Source: Pseudomonas sp. PB120 | GTDB lineage: Bacteria > Pseudomonadota > Gammaproteobacteria > Pseudomonadales > Pseudomonadaceae | Direction of reading: 5' to 3' | NCBI RefSeq assembly: GCF_009761815.1 | Contig: NZ_RWIN01000038.1 | Coordinates: 172,300 to 236,299, forward strand | DNA length: 64,000 bases | Shown: piece after piece, positions 1-7,792 of the stretch | Position numbering within the stretch: the first letter of the stretch is position 1 | Layout: each line of letters opens with the position of its first letter | Translations under genes and position numbers: made by a program | Notes under the pieces: generated by a model | What the model was told of the DNA's origin: nothing | Database searches by the model: none | The model's input: only the letters and a program-made list of their open reading frames with translations

Positions 1-1
1 C

Positions 2-178
2 GTCGCCGGCTCCGAAACAACCTTGCCGATCTACATCTTTTCATCCATCCGCCGCGGCGTGACCCCGGAGATCAATGCGGTGTCGACCGTCATCATCTGC
101 GCGTCGCTGGCGTTGCTGTTCACTTCCCGCCACCTGCAAAACCGCCGCACCGGCCTCCAGGAGTCTCACCATGCGTGA
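2..178 (+). CDS. ABC transporter permease, C-terminal end (PotC/YdcV-like), partial
   Basis: Only the last 58 codons are in the window; the 5' part lies to the left. The reading frame from base 2 gives a tail with TTLPIYIFSSIRRGVTPEIN followed by a hydrophobic segment and a short basic end. The run 'G-TTLP--IFS-IR-GVTPEINA-ST' is typical of the last cytoplasmic loop and transmembrane helix of spermidine/putrescine-type ABC permeases. The stop codon (176-178) overlaps the start of the next gene by 8 bases (ATGCGTGA), so the two are translationally coupled. This suggests import of an amine whose aldehyde is then oxidised by the neighbour. The family call rests on a short stretch; the exact substrate cannot be told. 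Confidence 0.65.
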   Translation, partial: VAGSETTLPIYIFSSIRRGVTPEINAVSTVIICASLALLFTSRHLQNRRTGLQESHHA

Positions 179-1643
179 TCAGCTTTACATCAACGGCGAG
201 TGGGTCAGCCCGGACCTGGGCGGTTACCTGGACGTCATCGACCCGGCCACCGGACAGGCTTTCCATCGGGTTGCCGCGGGCACCGAAGAAGACGTCGATC
301 ATGCGGTGCGCGCCGCCCGACGAGCGTTCGATAACGGCTGGAGCCAGACCACAGGCGCCGAGCGTGCGCAGTGGCTGGAAGCGTTGGCGGATGAACTGGC
401 CAGTGGTCAACAGGCGCTGGCTGAACTGGAAGTGCGCGACAACGGCAAACCGTTGCCCGAAGCGCAGTGGGACGTTGCCGATGCGATCGGTTGCTTTCGT
501 TACTACGCCGGGCTGGCGCGGGAACTGGATCAACAACAGGACCAACCGCTGGCACTGCCGGACGAGCGTTTTCGCTGCCGCATCCGCCATGAACCGATCG
601 GTGTCGCCGGGCAGATCATTCCCTGGAACTACCCATTGTTGATGGCGGCATGGAAGGTCGCGCCTGCCTTGGCCGCCGGAGCCTCGGTGGTGTTGAAACC
701 GTCCGAACTGACGCCGCTGACGGCGCTCGAACTGGCTGCGGCTGCCGACCGCATCGGTTTGCCGGCCGGGGTCCTGAACGTCGTGACCGGTCTGGGTGCC
801 GACGCCGGCGGCCCGCTCACCGAACACCCGGGCGTGGACAAACTGGCCTTCACTGGCAGCGTGCCCACCGGGGCAAAAATCATGTCGGCGGCCGCTCGTG
901 ACATCAAGAACATCAGCCTGGAGCTCGGCGGAAAGTCTGCGTTCATTGTGTTCGACGACGCCGATGTCGAGGCGGCGGTGGAATGGATTCTGTTCGGGAT
1001 TTTCTGGAACCAGGGCCAGGTGTGCAGCGCCACTTCTCGCTTGCTGGTCCAGGAAAACATCGCCTCGCGGTTGATCGAGCGACTGGTGGAGGAAACCCGC
1101 AAGATCACCATCGGCCCCGGGATGGAAGCCGGCGTGCTGTTGGGGCCTTTGGTCAGCCGAGGACAGCACGATAAGGTCCTCGGCTTTATCGATCAGGGAT
1201 TGGCCAGCGGTGCACGCCTGCTCACCGGGGGGCGGCTGCCGGCGCATCTGCCGGAGGGCTATTTCATCGAACCGGCCATCTTTGACGAGCCCGGACACAG
1301 CAGCATCCTCTGGCGCGAAGAGGTGTTCGGCCCAGTGCTGTGCATCAAGCGCTTCAAGACCGAAGAGCAAGCCCTGCAAATGGCCAACGCCAGCCGCTTC
1401 GGCCTCGCCGCCGCCGTGATGAGCGCTGATCTGCAACGCACCGCCCGCGTCGCCAACCAACTGCGCGCCGGGATTATCTGGGTGAATTGCTCGCAACCGA
1501 CCTTCGTCGAAGCACCCTGGGGCGGCATGAAACACAGCGGTATTGGCCGGGAACTCGGTGAATGGGGGCTGCACAATTATCTGGAGGTGAAGCAAGTGAC
1601 CGAATACGTCAGCGACCAGCCATGGGGCTGGTACCTGAAATAG
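171..1643 (+). CDS. NAD(P)-dependent aldehyde dehydrogenase (betaine/aminobutyraldehyde type)
   Basis: 490-residue aldehyde dehydrogenase, the usual family length. The start is the ATG at 171 (MRDQLYINGEW), where homologous proteins begin, rather than an upstream in-frame ATG at 75 that lies inside the permease gene. Visible motifs are the PWNYP loop near residue 151, the FTGS nucleotide-binding turn near 227, the general base Glu251 in LELGGK, and the catalytic Cys285 in NQGQVCSAT. It would oxidise an aldehyde to a carboxylate in the cytoplasm. Overlap with a polyamine-type permease points to an amino-aldehyde such as betaine aldehyde or gamma-aminobutyraldehyde, but sequence alone does not fix the substrate. 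Confidence 0.9.
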   Translation: MRDQLYINGEWVSPDLGGYLDVIDPATGQAFHRVAAGTEEDVDHAVRAARRAFDNGWSQTTGAERAQWLEALADELASGQQALAELEVRDNGKPLPEAQWDVADAIGCFRYYAGLARELDQQQDQPLALPDERFRCRIRHEPIGVAGQIIPWNYPLLMAAWKVAPALAAGASVVLKPSELTPLTALELAAAADRIGLPAGVLNVVTGLGADAGGPLTEHPGVDKLAFTGSVPTGAKIMSAAARDIKNISLELGGKSAFIVFDDADVEAAVEWILFGIFWNQGQVCSATSRLLVQENIASRLIERLVEETRKITIGPGMEAGVLLGPLVSRGQHDKVLGFIDQGLASGARLLTGGRLPAHLPEGYFIEPAIFDEPGHSSILWREEVFGPVLCIKRFKTEEQALQMANASRFGLAAAVMSADLQRTARVANQLRAGIIWVNCSQPTFVEAPWGGMKHSGIGRELGEWGLHNYLEVKQVTEYVSDQPWGWYLK

Positions 1644-1713
1644 TCGGTCGGTTCTTTAGTTCAAGCACCCTCCCTACGACGGGTATTGCTTGCCTTGAAC
1701 AAACGCGAAATAA

Positions 1714-1736
1714 AAAAGGCCCTTTTCGGGCCTTTT
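1714..1736. terminator. Bidirectional rho-independent terminator
   Basis: Perfect 9-bp stem AAAAGGCCC / GGGCCTTTT with loop TTTTC, rich in A on one side and T on the other. It lies between the convergent aldehyde dehydrogenase and TonB-receptor genes and can serve both. Confidence 0.9.
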
Positions 1737-1757
1737 GAATTCAATGTTCGGGTTCGT

Positions 1758-3884
1758 CTACAGGGTGTAAGAAATACCGACCTGCACCGTTCTCGGTTCA
1801 CCCGGGTAAGCGTAGACATTGCCAAAGGCGCCTTCTTCGTAATCCCGGTCGAAGACGTTTTTCACATCGAGATTCAGCCGGACCTGGTCATTGATCTTGT
1901 AGAAGCCAAGCAGATCGACGACGGTGTAACTGCCCATCGAAAACGCCGTATTAGCCGTTTGCCCCGCACGTTCATCGACATACTTGCCGCCCGCACCCAG
2001 GCCCAGTCCTTTGAGAGTGCCGTCCTGGAACTCATAGACGTTGAGCAGGCTGAAGCTGTTTTTCGGAATGTTCATCAGCCGGGTGCCCGACTGGATCACG
2101 TTGTCTTTGGTGACCTCGGCGTCGACATAGGCATAGCCCCCAATCACTCGCCACTGCGGGGTGATATTGCCCGCCACGTTCAGGTCAAGGCCACGGCTGC
2201 GTACTTCGCCAGCCGCCACGCTGAAGGTCGAGTCCACGGGGTCGGTGGTCAGGACGTTACGTTTTTCAATCTGATAGATCGCCGCGTCCACGCTCAGCTG
2301 ACGATCCAGCGCTTCCCATTTGACGCCCATTTCATAGGACTTGCCCTTTTCTGGCTCAAAGCCGCCACCCTGACGGCTGGCCCCGGTATTGGGCTTGAAT
2401 GAGCGCGCTGTATCGGCATAAACCGCCACGGTTTCAGTGAGGTCATAAAGCACGCCAAGACGCGGCGTCACTGCATTGTCGCTCGCTTCCCAGCTTCTGC
2501 CACCGGGTACAAAGGTTTCGTAATCATGTTCGAAACGCTCGAAACGGGCGCCTGCCAAAACCTTCAAACGTTCAGTCAATGCCACCTGATCCTGAACGAA
2601 CGCGGCGTAGGTCTTGAGGTTTTCCTTATCGTTGGTCGGGGTGCGGGTCAGCGCCGGGCGAGGTTGGCCATACACCGGGTTGAAAATATCAATCGGGTAG
2701 GCACTGACCGCACCGCTGGAGCGCTGGATGATGGATTTGTAGTCGTAATCTTCGTACTCGATGCCGGTCAACAAGGTGTGGTCGAAGCCGCCGGCTGAAA
2801 AATGCCCGGTGAGGTTCAGTTGGGTGTCCTTGTCCGTCCACTCCAGCTTGCGATAGTTGAAGTTGCGCCCCAGCGTGCGCCCATCGGCTGCCACGCCATT
2901 GGCTTCGACGGCGTTGCCTTGCAAGGTGCCATCGAGCCATTGGAAACCGCCGCCCAATGTCCAGTCGTCATTCAGGAAATGCTCGAAACGCAGTTGGGCC
3001 ATGTTGTTGTCGTTGTGCAATTTGCCGACGTCTTTTTCTCCGAAGAGCGTGTCGCGCGACGCGGTGCCAACCTGATTGGGATAACGCGTCAGGCCGCGAT
3101 CCAGCGGGTGGTTGTTGCGCATGAAGTCGCCTTCGAAGATCACCTTGGTGTCGTCGGTGGCCTGCCAGGAAATAACCGGCGTCACGCCATAGCGTTCGGT
3201 TTCGACATGGTCGCGAAAGGTATCACCGCCCTCTCCCACCACGTTCAGGCGATAAGCCAGACGGCCTTCTTCGTCGAGCGGGCCGGAGGCATCCAGTGTG
3301 CCGCGCTTCATTCCCTGATCGTCAAGCTGGCTGCCCAGCGTCACCGTGCGTTCAGCCAGAGGTTGCTTAGAAACCACGTTGAACGTGCCACCAGGATCAC
3401 CCCGGCCATAGAGCGTCGTTGCAGGGCCGCGCAGTACTTCCAGCCGCTCGATGGTGTTTGCATCCGGCATGTTCGGGTAACCACGGTTGATCGGAAACCC
3501 GTTGCGATAGAACTCGCCGGTGGTAAATCCGCGCACCGTAAAGGTGGTCAGCCCCTGGCCACCGAAGTTGTTGGCCCGCCCCACTCCGCCGGCGTAGTCC
3601 AGCGCGTCCTGAAGGCGGGTGGCCCCGATGTCCTCGACCACATCCTTGGTGACCACGCTGATCGACTGCGGTGTTTCATGAATCGCCGTGTCGGTTCGCG
3701 TCGCGCTGGCGGAGCGCGTTGCACGGTACCCCTTCACCGGCCCCTGGGCCGTTTCGTACTCCGAGGTGCCGACGATGTCGGTCGCTTGTAGCTCCAGGCT
3801 GGCCTTATCGGTTGTTGCTTGCTCCGCCCAGGATGAGGCGGAAAAAGCCTGAAGCACACAGATAGACACCAAAGTACGACGCAT
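1758..3884 (-). CDS. TonB-dependent siderophore receptor
   Basis: 708-residue outer-membrane receptor. The start is the ATG at 3884 (MRRTLVSIC), preceded by an AAGG ribosome-binding site and followed by a signal peptide ending near SSWAEQ; a longer frame upstream has no such features. The plug domain follows: QSISVVTKDV near the start of the plug, then the VRGF strand, and LEVLRGPATTLYGRGDPGG with the GxxNVVSKQP signature. A 22-strand barrel ends in a terminal aromatic/hydrophobic strand (VQVGISYTL), as needed for BAM insertion. There is no N-terminal STN signalling domain and no sigma/anti-sigma pair nearby, so it is not a FecA/FpvA-type transducer. The ferri-siderophore is unknown. Confidence 0.9.
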   Translation of the reverse strand: MRRTLVSICVLQAFSASSWAEQATTDKASLELQATDIVGTSEYETAQGPVKGYRATRSASATRTDTAIHETPQSISVVTKDVVEDIGATRLQDALDYAGGVGRANNFGGQGLTTFTVRGFTTGEFYRNGFPINRGYPNMPDANTIERLEVLRGPATTLYGRGDPGGTFNVVSKQPLAERTVTLGSQLDDQGMKRGTLDASGPLDEEGRLAYRLNVVGEGGDTFRDHVETERYGVTPVISWQATDDTKVIFEGDFMRNNHPLDRGLTRYPNQVGTASRDTLFGEKDVGKLHNDNNMAQLRFEHFLNDDWTLGGGFQWLDGTLQGNAVEANGVAADGRTLGRNFNYRKLEWTDKDTQLNLTGHFSAGGFDHTLLTGIEYEDYDYKSIIQRSSGAVSAYPIDIFNPVYGQPRPALTRTPTNDKENLKTYAAFVQDQVALTERLKVLAGARFERFEHDYETFVPGGRSWEASDNAVTPRLGVLYDLTETVAVYADTARSFKPNTGASRQGGGFEPEKGKSYEMGVKWEALDRQLSVDAAIYQIEKRNVLTTDPVDSTFSVAAGEVRSRGLDLNVAGNITPQWRVIGGYAYVDAEVTKDNVIQSGTRLMNIPKNSFSLLNVYEFQDGTLKGLGLGAGGKYVDERAGQTANTAFSMGSYTVVDLLGFYKINDQVRLNLDVKNVFDRDYEEGAFGNVYAYPGEPRTVQVGISYTL

Positions 3885-3969
3885 CGAAAGAACCTTGTGT
3901 AAATAGCCAAATAGGGCGGCATACATGCCAATAATTTGCGGCGCATGGTATACCACATTATCGGCTTTT

Positions 3970-3988
3970 GATACGTATTCGCATTTGT
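3970..3988 (-). promoter_or_regulatory. Possible Fur box upstream of the siderophore receptor
   Basis: Read on the minus strand, the 19 bases match the classical Fur consensus GATAATGATAATCATTATC at about 11 of 19 positions, including the central AAT and terminal TATC. It lies about 85 bases upstream of the receptor start in an AT-rich stretch, which is a sensible place for an iron-regulated promoter. The match is moderate. Confidence 0.4.
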
Positions 3989-4132
3989 ATTTTCTGGATG
4001 TAATTTTTGTGTGCCGCCACAAACCTGTCGAAAAATTCATTTAGCGGCGAACAGCGCGAAAGGCCGTGAGCGTCAGGATGAGTCCAAGCCAACCCACACC
4101 GCGTTGGCTCAACTCACCACTGGAGTACACAC

Positions 4133-4342
4133 ATGAACAGCCTTAAAGCCCTTTTGATCGTGACCTTGATGACTGCCTCCATCGCCGCAATGGCAGAAGG
4201 CGGTGGCGATACCGTGATGGCGAAAATGGAAGCCGCCAGGGCCACCGCCATGGCCACGCCTCTACCGTCAGGGGCTAACACGGCTACCGCTACGGTCAGC
4301 AACCAGAACACCTCCTCCAATGACGTCTCGCGTTCGAATTGA
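4133..4342 (+). CDS. Small secreted protein, PtrA-N-like
   Basis: 69-residue protein with a clear Sec signal peptide (MNSLKALLIVTLMTASIAAMAE) and a short mature part starting GGGDTVMAKMEAARATAMA, then Ser/Thr/Asn-rich. The start ATG follows GGAG at a good distance. The pattern of a short leader followed by AEGG-D--F/M-+M-AAR--SMA resembles small Pseudomonas periplasmic proteins annotated with a 'co-regulatory protein PtrA N-terminal' domain, often induced by copper. I recall this pattern but cannot confirm it here. It stands alone between the receptor promoter region and a glycosyltransferase. Confidence 0.6.
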   Translation: MNSLKALLIVTLMTASIAAMAEGGGDTVMAKMEAARATAMATPLPSGANTATATVSNQNTSSNDVSRSN

Positions 4343-4401
4343 CCCCGTCAATTCTGAAAATCTTGCGCGGCATCGGCTAAATTATCGAGGTTCAACAGGT
4401 T

Positions 4402-5196
4402 ATGAACGGTCCAACTCCAACGCCCGCCAACTTCAGCATTGCGTTGGTCAACTACAAAACGCTTGATCTGACCAAGACCTGTCTCACGCTTTTGCAGGAG
4501 GCGCTGCGCGGGACGGGTGTTCCGGTGATCGTGGTGGATAACCACTCCGACGATGCGAGCAGCGAGTACTTGCGTTCGCTGGACTGGATCGAACTGATCG
4601 AGCGCAAACACACAGGCCCCGAAGCGGGAAATCTTGCCCATGGTCGGGCGCTGGACCTCGCTTTGGAGCGGGTTGAAACCGACTATCTGTTTCTGATGCA
4701 CACCGACACCTTCATTTACGACCCGGCCGTCTTCGCGATGATGATCGACCAATGCATGTGGCACCGCGAAGTGGCAGCCGTGGGCTGTCTGGAGCAGTTG
4801 GATCGGGGAGTCGTTCGCTCGGCCTGGCGCCTTGCCTCACGTTTTTGCAAGCACTACACCCGCCGGAGTCTGTTGGCGCTCGGCGTTCAGGCAAGAGCGC
4901 CCAAGCCGTATCGAGAAAAGCATCTGAAGAGTTTCTGCACACTGTGGAATGTGGCGCTCATCAAGCACCACGGCTTTCACTTTCAAATGGATGACCGCAA
5001 TCCGGGTTACGAACTGCAGGACCGCATGACGGCCCGCGGCTACGCGGTGCGCTTTGTTTCTCCGCGAAAGATGTTCCGGTACCTGGATCACATTCAAAGC
5101 GGCACCGTGTCAGCGATGGGCGGTTATGCGCGCAATCACCGCAGGGTTCGGATGTACGAGCAGAGCTGCTTCGCCGTTGAAAATCGCGGCCGTTGA
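4402..5196 (+). CDS. Family 2 glycosyltransferase
   Basis: 264-residue GT-A fold protein. The N-terminal strand FSIALVNYKTLDLT and the nucleotide-binding VIVVDNHSDDASSEYL are typical of GT2 rhamnosyl/glycosyl transferases. The metal-binding DXD position is represented by MHTDTFIYDP near residue 100. The C-terminal half carries the GYELQDRM stretch, equivalent to the acceptor-side ED motif. No transmembrane segments were seen, so it is probably a cytoplasmic, membrane-associated enzyme. No other cell-envelope sugar genes are adjacent, so donor and acceptor are unknown. Confidence 0.8.
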   Translation: MNGPTPTPANFSIALVNYKTLDLTKTCLTLLQEALRGTGVPVIVVDNHSDDASSEYLRSLDWIELIERKHTGPEAGNLAHGRALDLALERVETDYLFLMHTDTFIYDPAVFAMMIDQCMWHREVAAVGCLEQLDRGVVRSAWRLASRFCKHYTRRSLLALGVQARAPKPYREKHLKSFCTLWNVALIKHHGFHFQMDDRNPGYELQDRMTARGYAVRFVSPRKMFRYLDHIQSGTVSAMGGYARNHRRVRMYEQSCFAVENRGR

Positions 5197-5247
5197 TAAC
5201 GGGTATGCCTGCTCTTTGTTTTTCAAGGTGACGACGCGCGATTACCG

Positions 5248-5276
5248 TTGCTCCATTCTTCTATGATCTGGAGCAA
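5248..5276 (+). promoter_or_regulatory. Inverted repeat enclosing the ribosome-binding site of the next small gene
   Basis: TTGCTCC and GGAGCAA form a perfect 7-bp stem with a 15-base loop. The right arm contains the GGAG Shine-Dalgarno of the small gene starting at 5280, so folding of the transcript would hide it. This could be a translational control hairpin or a chance palindrome. Confidence 0.35.
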
Positions 5277-5279
5277 CCT

Positions 5280-5462
5280 ATGAAAAATGTCTTTGGCTTG
5301 AACGTGATCTTTTCGGCATTTACCTCAACGCCAACTGCGCGCGACGCTGTTGAGGATGACAGCGGTTTCAATCCGTCGCCTGATGCCGTGAGCCGGGCAC
5401 GTATGCTGCGCAGAACTCTGAAGCGCACCGAGCGTTTTGACGATGCCCGCAAGGCAAGTTGA
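5280..5462 (+). CDS. Small hypothetical protein, 60 aa
   Basis: Short frame with GGAG six bases upstream of the ATG. The product starts with a mildly hydrophobic stretch (MKNVFGLNVIFSAF) and ends in a charged helix rich in Arg (SRARMLRRTLKRTERFDD). No recognised domain. The good ribosome-binding site and composition make it plausible; its start lies just downstream of the hairpin at 5248-5276. The rest of the gap up to 5654 shows nothing else convincing. Confidence 0.4.
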   Translation: MKNVFGLNVIFSAFTSTPTARDAVEDDSGFNPSPDAVSRARMLRRTLKRTERFDDARKAS

Positions 5463-5653
5463 GAAAATAAGGGACCTTTTCATCGGGTCGGTTGCCATAA
5501 CGCCCCATAGAAAGTGGCCAGTCACGCGAGCTGTATGGCCCAGACTTAGATATCGTCCCGCGCCATTCGCGTCGATAAAGTCCAGAGCACATGTCACCTC
5601 TTCCCTCAGTCCAAGACCACAAAAGCAAGAAACGCGACAATGTCATCCTGCGT

Positions 5654-7549
5654 TCAACCAGGTCGTGAAATACCGTGATGTCGCAGTTTGCGATACAGCG
5701 TATTGCGGCTGATCCCCAGGCGTGCGGCAACACGGGCGATATGCCAATGTTCCGCCTCAATTAGCGTGAGCAGCGTCTGCCGCTCGGATAGGCCCAATGG
5801 ATTTTCGGCCAGTTCGACTTCTTCTGGTGCTGCCGGCAGCAACTCCGCCAAGTCCTCCAGTGTGACACGCCCCTCCAGCGCCAACGCTACCAGTGTGCGC
5901 AGGCACGTACGCAACTGCCGGACGTTGCCTGGCCAAGGCTGAGCCAACAGACGCTGTCTGACGCCCTCCTCCAACCGAACTCTGGCGCCCGCCGACTCCT
6001 CGCGCAGTAACAGATCAAGCAAACGCCCCTTGTCCGATCGTTCGCGCAGCGGTGGGAGCTGCACGGCAAACCCGGCAACGCGGTAGAACAGATCCTCGCG
6101 CAAACGCCCTTCGGCCACACAGGCGTGTAGATCCTGGTGGCTGGCGCTGATGAGGCGAATGTCCACGGGACGTGCCGTCGCGCCGCCTAAAGGCACCACC
6201 TGACGCTCCTCCAGAACGCGTAGCAGCCGAGTCTGCAATGCCAGCGGCATATCGGCGATCTCATCCAGAAACAGTATGCCGCCGTGGGCCTGTTCCAGCT
6301 TACCGATCATCCCGTCTTTACGAGCACCGGTGAAGCTGCCGCCGCGATAGCCGAACAGCTCGCTTTCGATCAGCGCTTCCGGGATGGCTGCGCAATTGAT
6401 CGCCACAAACGGCTGGTTGGCACGGGAGCTGGCACGGTGCAGCGCCGCCGCAAACGCTTCTTTGCCAGTGCCGGTTTCGCCCTGCAAAAACACCGGAACG
6501 TCACGTTCCAAAACACGTAACGCGCGAGCAAAGCCTCGTTGCAGGCGTGGGTCTTCCAGGCAGACGTGCACGTCGTTGAAGCTGGGAGTTGCGGGAATGA
6601 CCAAGGGCGCCTGGCGCACGGGTTCTCGTAGCTGCCCGTAGAACTGGCGTCCGTTCAGAAGTCGCATCGGCCAACAGACACTCGGTTGAGCGCTGGCCTG
6701 GCTCATTACCTGCTCGATAGGTGTTTCCAACAGCATGGTTAGAGACTGGCCGATCACTTGATCACGACTGAGGCCCAACAGCTCCAGCGCAGCAGGGTTG
6801 ACGGAGCAAATACGCGCACTCTCGTCGAAACTGAGCAGTCCCTCACCCAGCAGCCCAACGAAGCCTGCCTCAGGGTGAAAGCGCAGCAAGTATCGCTGCG
6901 GATCATGCCCCAGGAAAAAACAACTCTCTATCAGCTTGGCGGACAGGTTGGTCAGTGCCATGGCCTGGAAGTGTTGCTGAAGGCTGAGGTCATCCCTCAC
7001 AGAAGAGAGGTTGAGCACGGCCAGCAACTCTCCACTCGCATTGAATATCGGGCTCGCCGAACAGGTCAGACCGACGTGCTTGCCACGGAAATGCTCATCA
7101 CGACGGATGGTGACGTGCTTTTGCTCGACCAGGCAGGTGCCAACACCGTTGGTGCCTTCACAGTCCTCACTCCAGACCGAGCCAAGCCACAACCCGGAAC
7201 GTTGAAATTCGGCTCGTTCGGATTCGTTGAACACACTGTCGATCGCTACACCCCGAGCATCGGTGAGCAGCACCACGTGGCCATCACGACCGAGTTGTTG
7301 GTGCAGGTTGTTCATCTGCCAGTGCGCCACACCGATGATGTGCTCCAGTGGTGCGCGGTGATCCTGCAAGCGTGGATGCTCTAAGACGTTAGGTGCGCGC
7401 CGACTGGCAGGATCGAGCTGATACTGATCCAGACACCGGCGCCAGGACCGTGTGATGGCCCGGTCAGCAATCGGACTGTGGTTGGCGTGAATGCCCTGCA
7501 CGGCTTGCAGCACCTGCTGTGCATGGGCGTTGATCAGGGCCGGCTTCAT
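5654..7549 (-). CDS. Sigma-54-dependent activator, AcoR family (GAF-PAS-AAA+-Fis)
   Basis: 631 residues. N-terminal sensor about 85-215 is GAF-like (TDARGVAID, EGTNGVGTCL, CSASPIFNASGELLAVLNLS). A PAS-like segment at about 235-280 contains NPAALELLGLSRDQVIG. The AAA+ module has Walker A GETGTGKE at 357-364, the sigma-54 contact loop as GSFTGA (404-409, Ser in place of the usual Ala), and Walker B ILFLDE at 425-430. A Fis-type helix-turn-helix closes the protein (VAARLGISRNTLYRKLR). The gene is divergent from the flavin monooxygenase at 7793, whose promoter has a good -24/-12 element, so it almost certainly controls that gene in response to a small molecule sensed by the GAF domain. In AcoR relatives ligands are ketones, alcohols or aldehydes. 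Confidence 0.92.
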   Translation of the reverse strand: MKPALINAHAQQVLQAVQGIHANHSPIADRAITRSWRRCLDQYQLDPASRRAPNVLEHPRLQDHRAPLEHIIGVAHWQMNNLHQQLGRDGHVVLLTDARGVAIDSVFNESERAEFQRSGLWLGSVWSEDCEGTNGVGTCLVEQKHVTIRRDEHFRGKHVGLTCSASPIFNASGELLAVLNLSSVRDDLSLQQHFQAMALTNLSAKLIESCFFLGHDPQRYLLRFHPEAGFVGLLGEGLLSFDESARICSVNPAALELLGLSRDQVIGQSLTMLLETPIEQVMSQASAQPSVCWPMRLLNGRQFYGQLREPVRQAPLVIPATPSFNDVHVCLEDPRLQRGFARALRVLERDVPVFLQGETGTGKEAFAAALHRASSRANQPFVAINCAAIPEALIESELFGYRGGSFTGARKDGMIGKLEQAHGGILFLDEIADMPLALQTRLLRVLEERQVVPLGGATARPVDIRLISASHQDLHACVAEGRLREDLFYRVAGFAVQLPPLRERSDKGRLLDLLLREESAGARVRLEEGVRQRLLAQPWPGNVRQLRTCLRTLVALALEGRVTLEDLAELLPAAPEEVELAENPLGLSERQTLLTLIEAEHWHIARVAARLGISRNTLYRKLRHHGISRPG

Positions 7550-7633
7550 TGTTCTTGTTCTCCGTTACGGTTAGGACACGGGTCTGTTCGCAGCTTATAT
7601 GAAAAGCTCGCAACGAGCGCTTTTTGCACCGAG

Positions 7634-7646
7634 TGACACTGTGTCA
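7634..7646. promoter_or_regulatory. Candidate upstream activating site for the sigma-54 regulator
   Basis: Perfect 13-base palindrome TGACACTGTGTCA centred about 100 bases upstream of the -24 element of the monooxygenase promoter, in the divergent intergenic region. Position and symmetry fit an enhancer bound by the dimeric AcoR-type activator. A partial half-site (GTGACA) occurs again near 7664-7670. Confidence 0.55.
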
Positions 7647-7734
7647 TCCGTCATTTCCAGATTCGTGACATAGATCCGAGCCACCGCCTGAACAGTACTG
7701 CGCCAGCCGCTCTGCAACGGGGCTTTCACGGAGA

Positions 7735-7750
7735 TGGCCCGGGCCTTGCT
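7735..7750 (+). promoter_or_regulatory. Sigma-54 (-24/-12) promoter of the flavin monooxygenase
   Basis: TGGCCCGGGCCTTGCT matches TGGCacg-N4-TTGCw with exact spacing between the GG and GC dinucleotides. It ends 42 bases before the ATG at 7793 and lies downstream of the palindromic enhancer candidate. Confidence 0.75.
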
Positions 7751-7792
7751 CAGGGGCAGGTTGTTACAAAAACAACAAGATCGGAGAAGCCC

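Noticed and set aside
120..1595. Long open frame (about 490 codons) on the minus strand opposite the aldehyde dehydrogenase gene
   Set aside because: Mirror of a GC-rich coding strand; no ribosome-binding site, no recognisable domain, and the plus-strand gene has all catalytic motifs.
1758..3884. Siderophore receptor as a FecA/FpvA-type signal transducer
   Set aside because: No STN domain ahead of the plug and no sigma/anti-sigma genes beside it.
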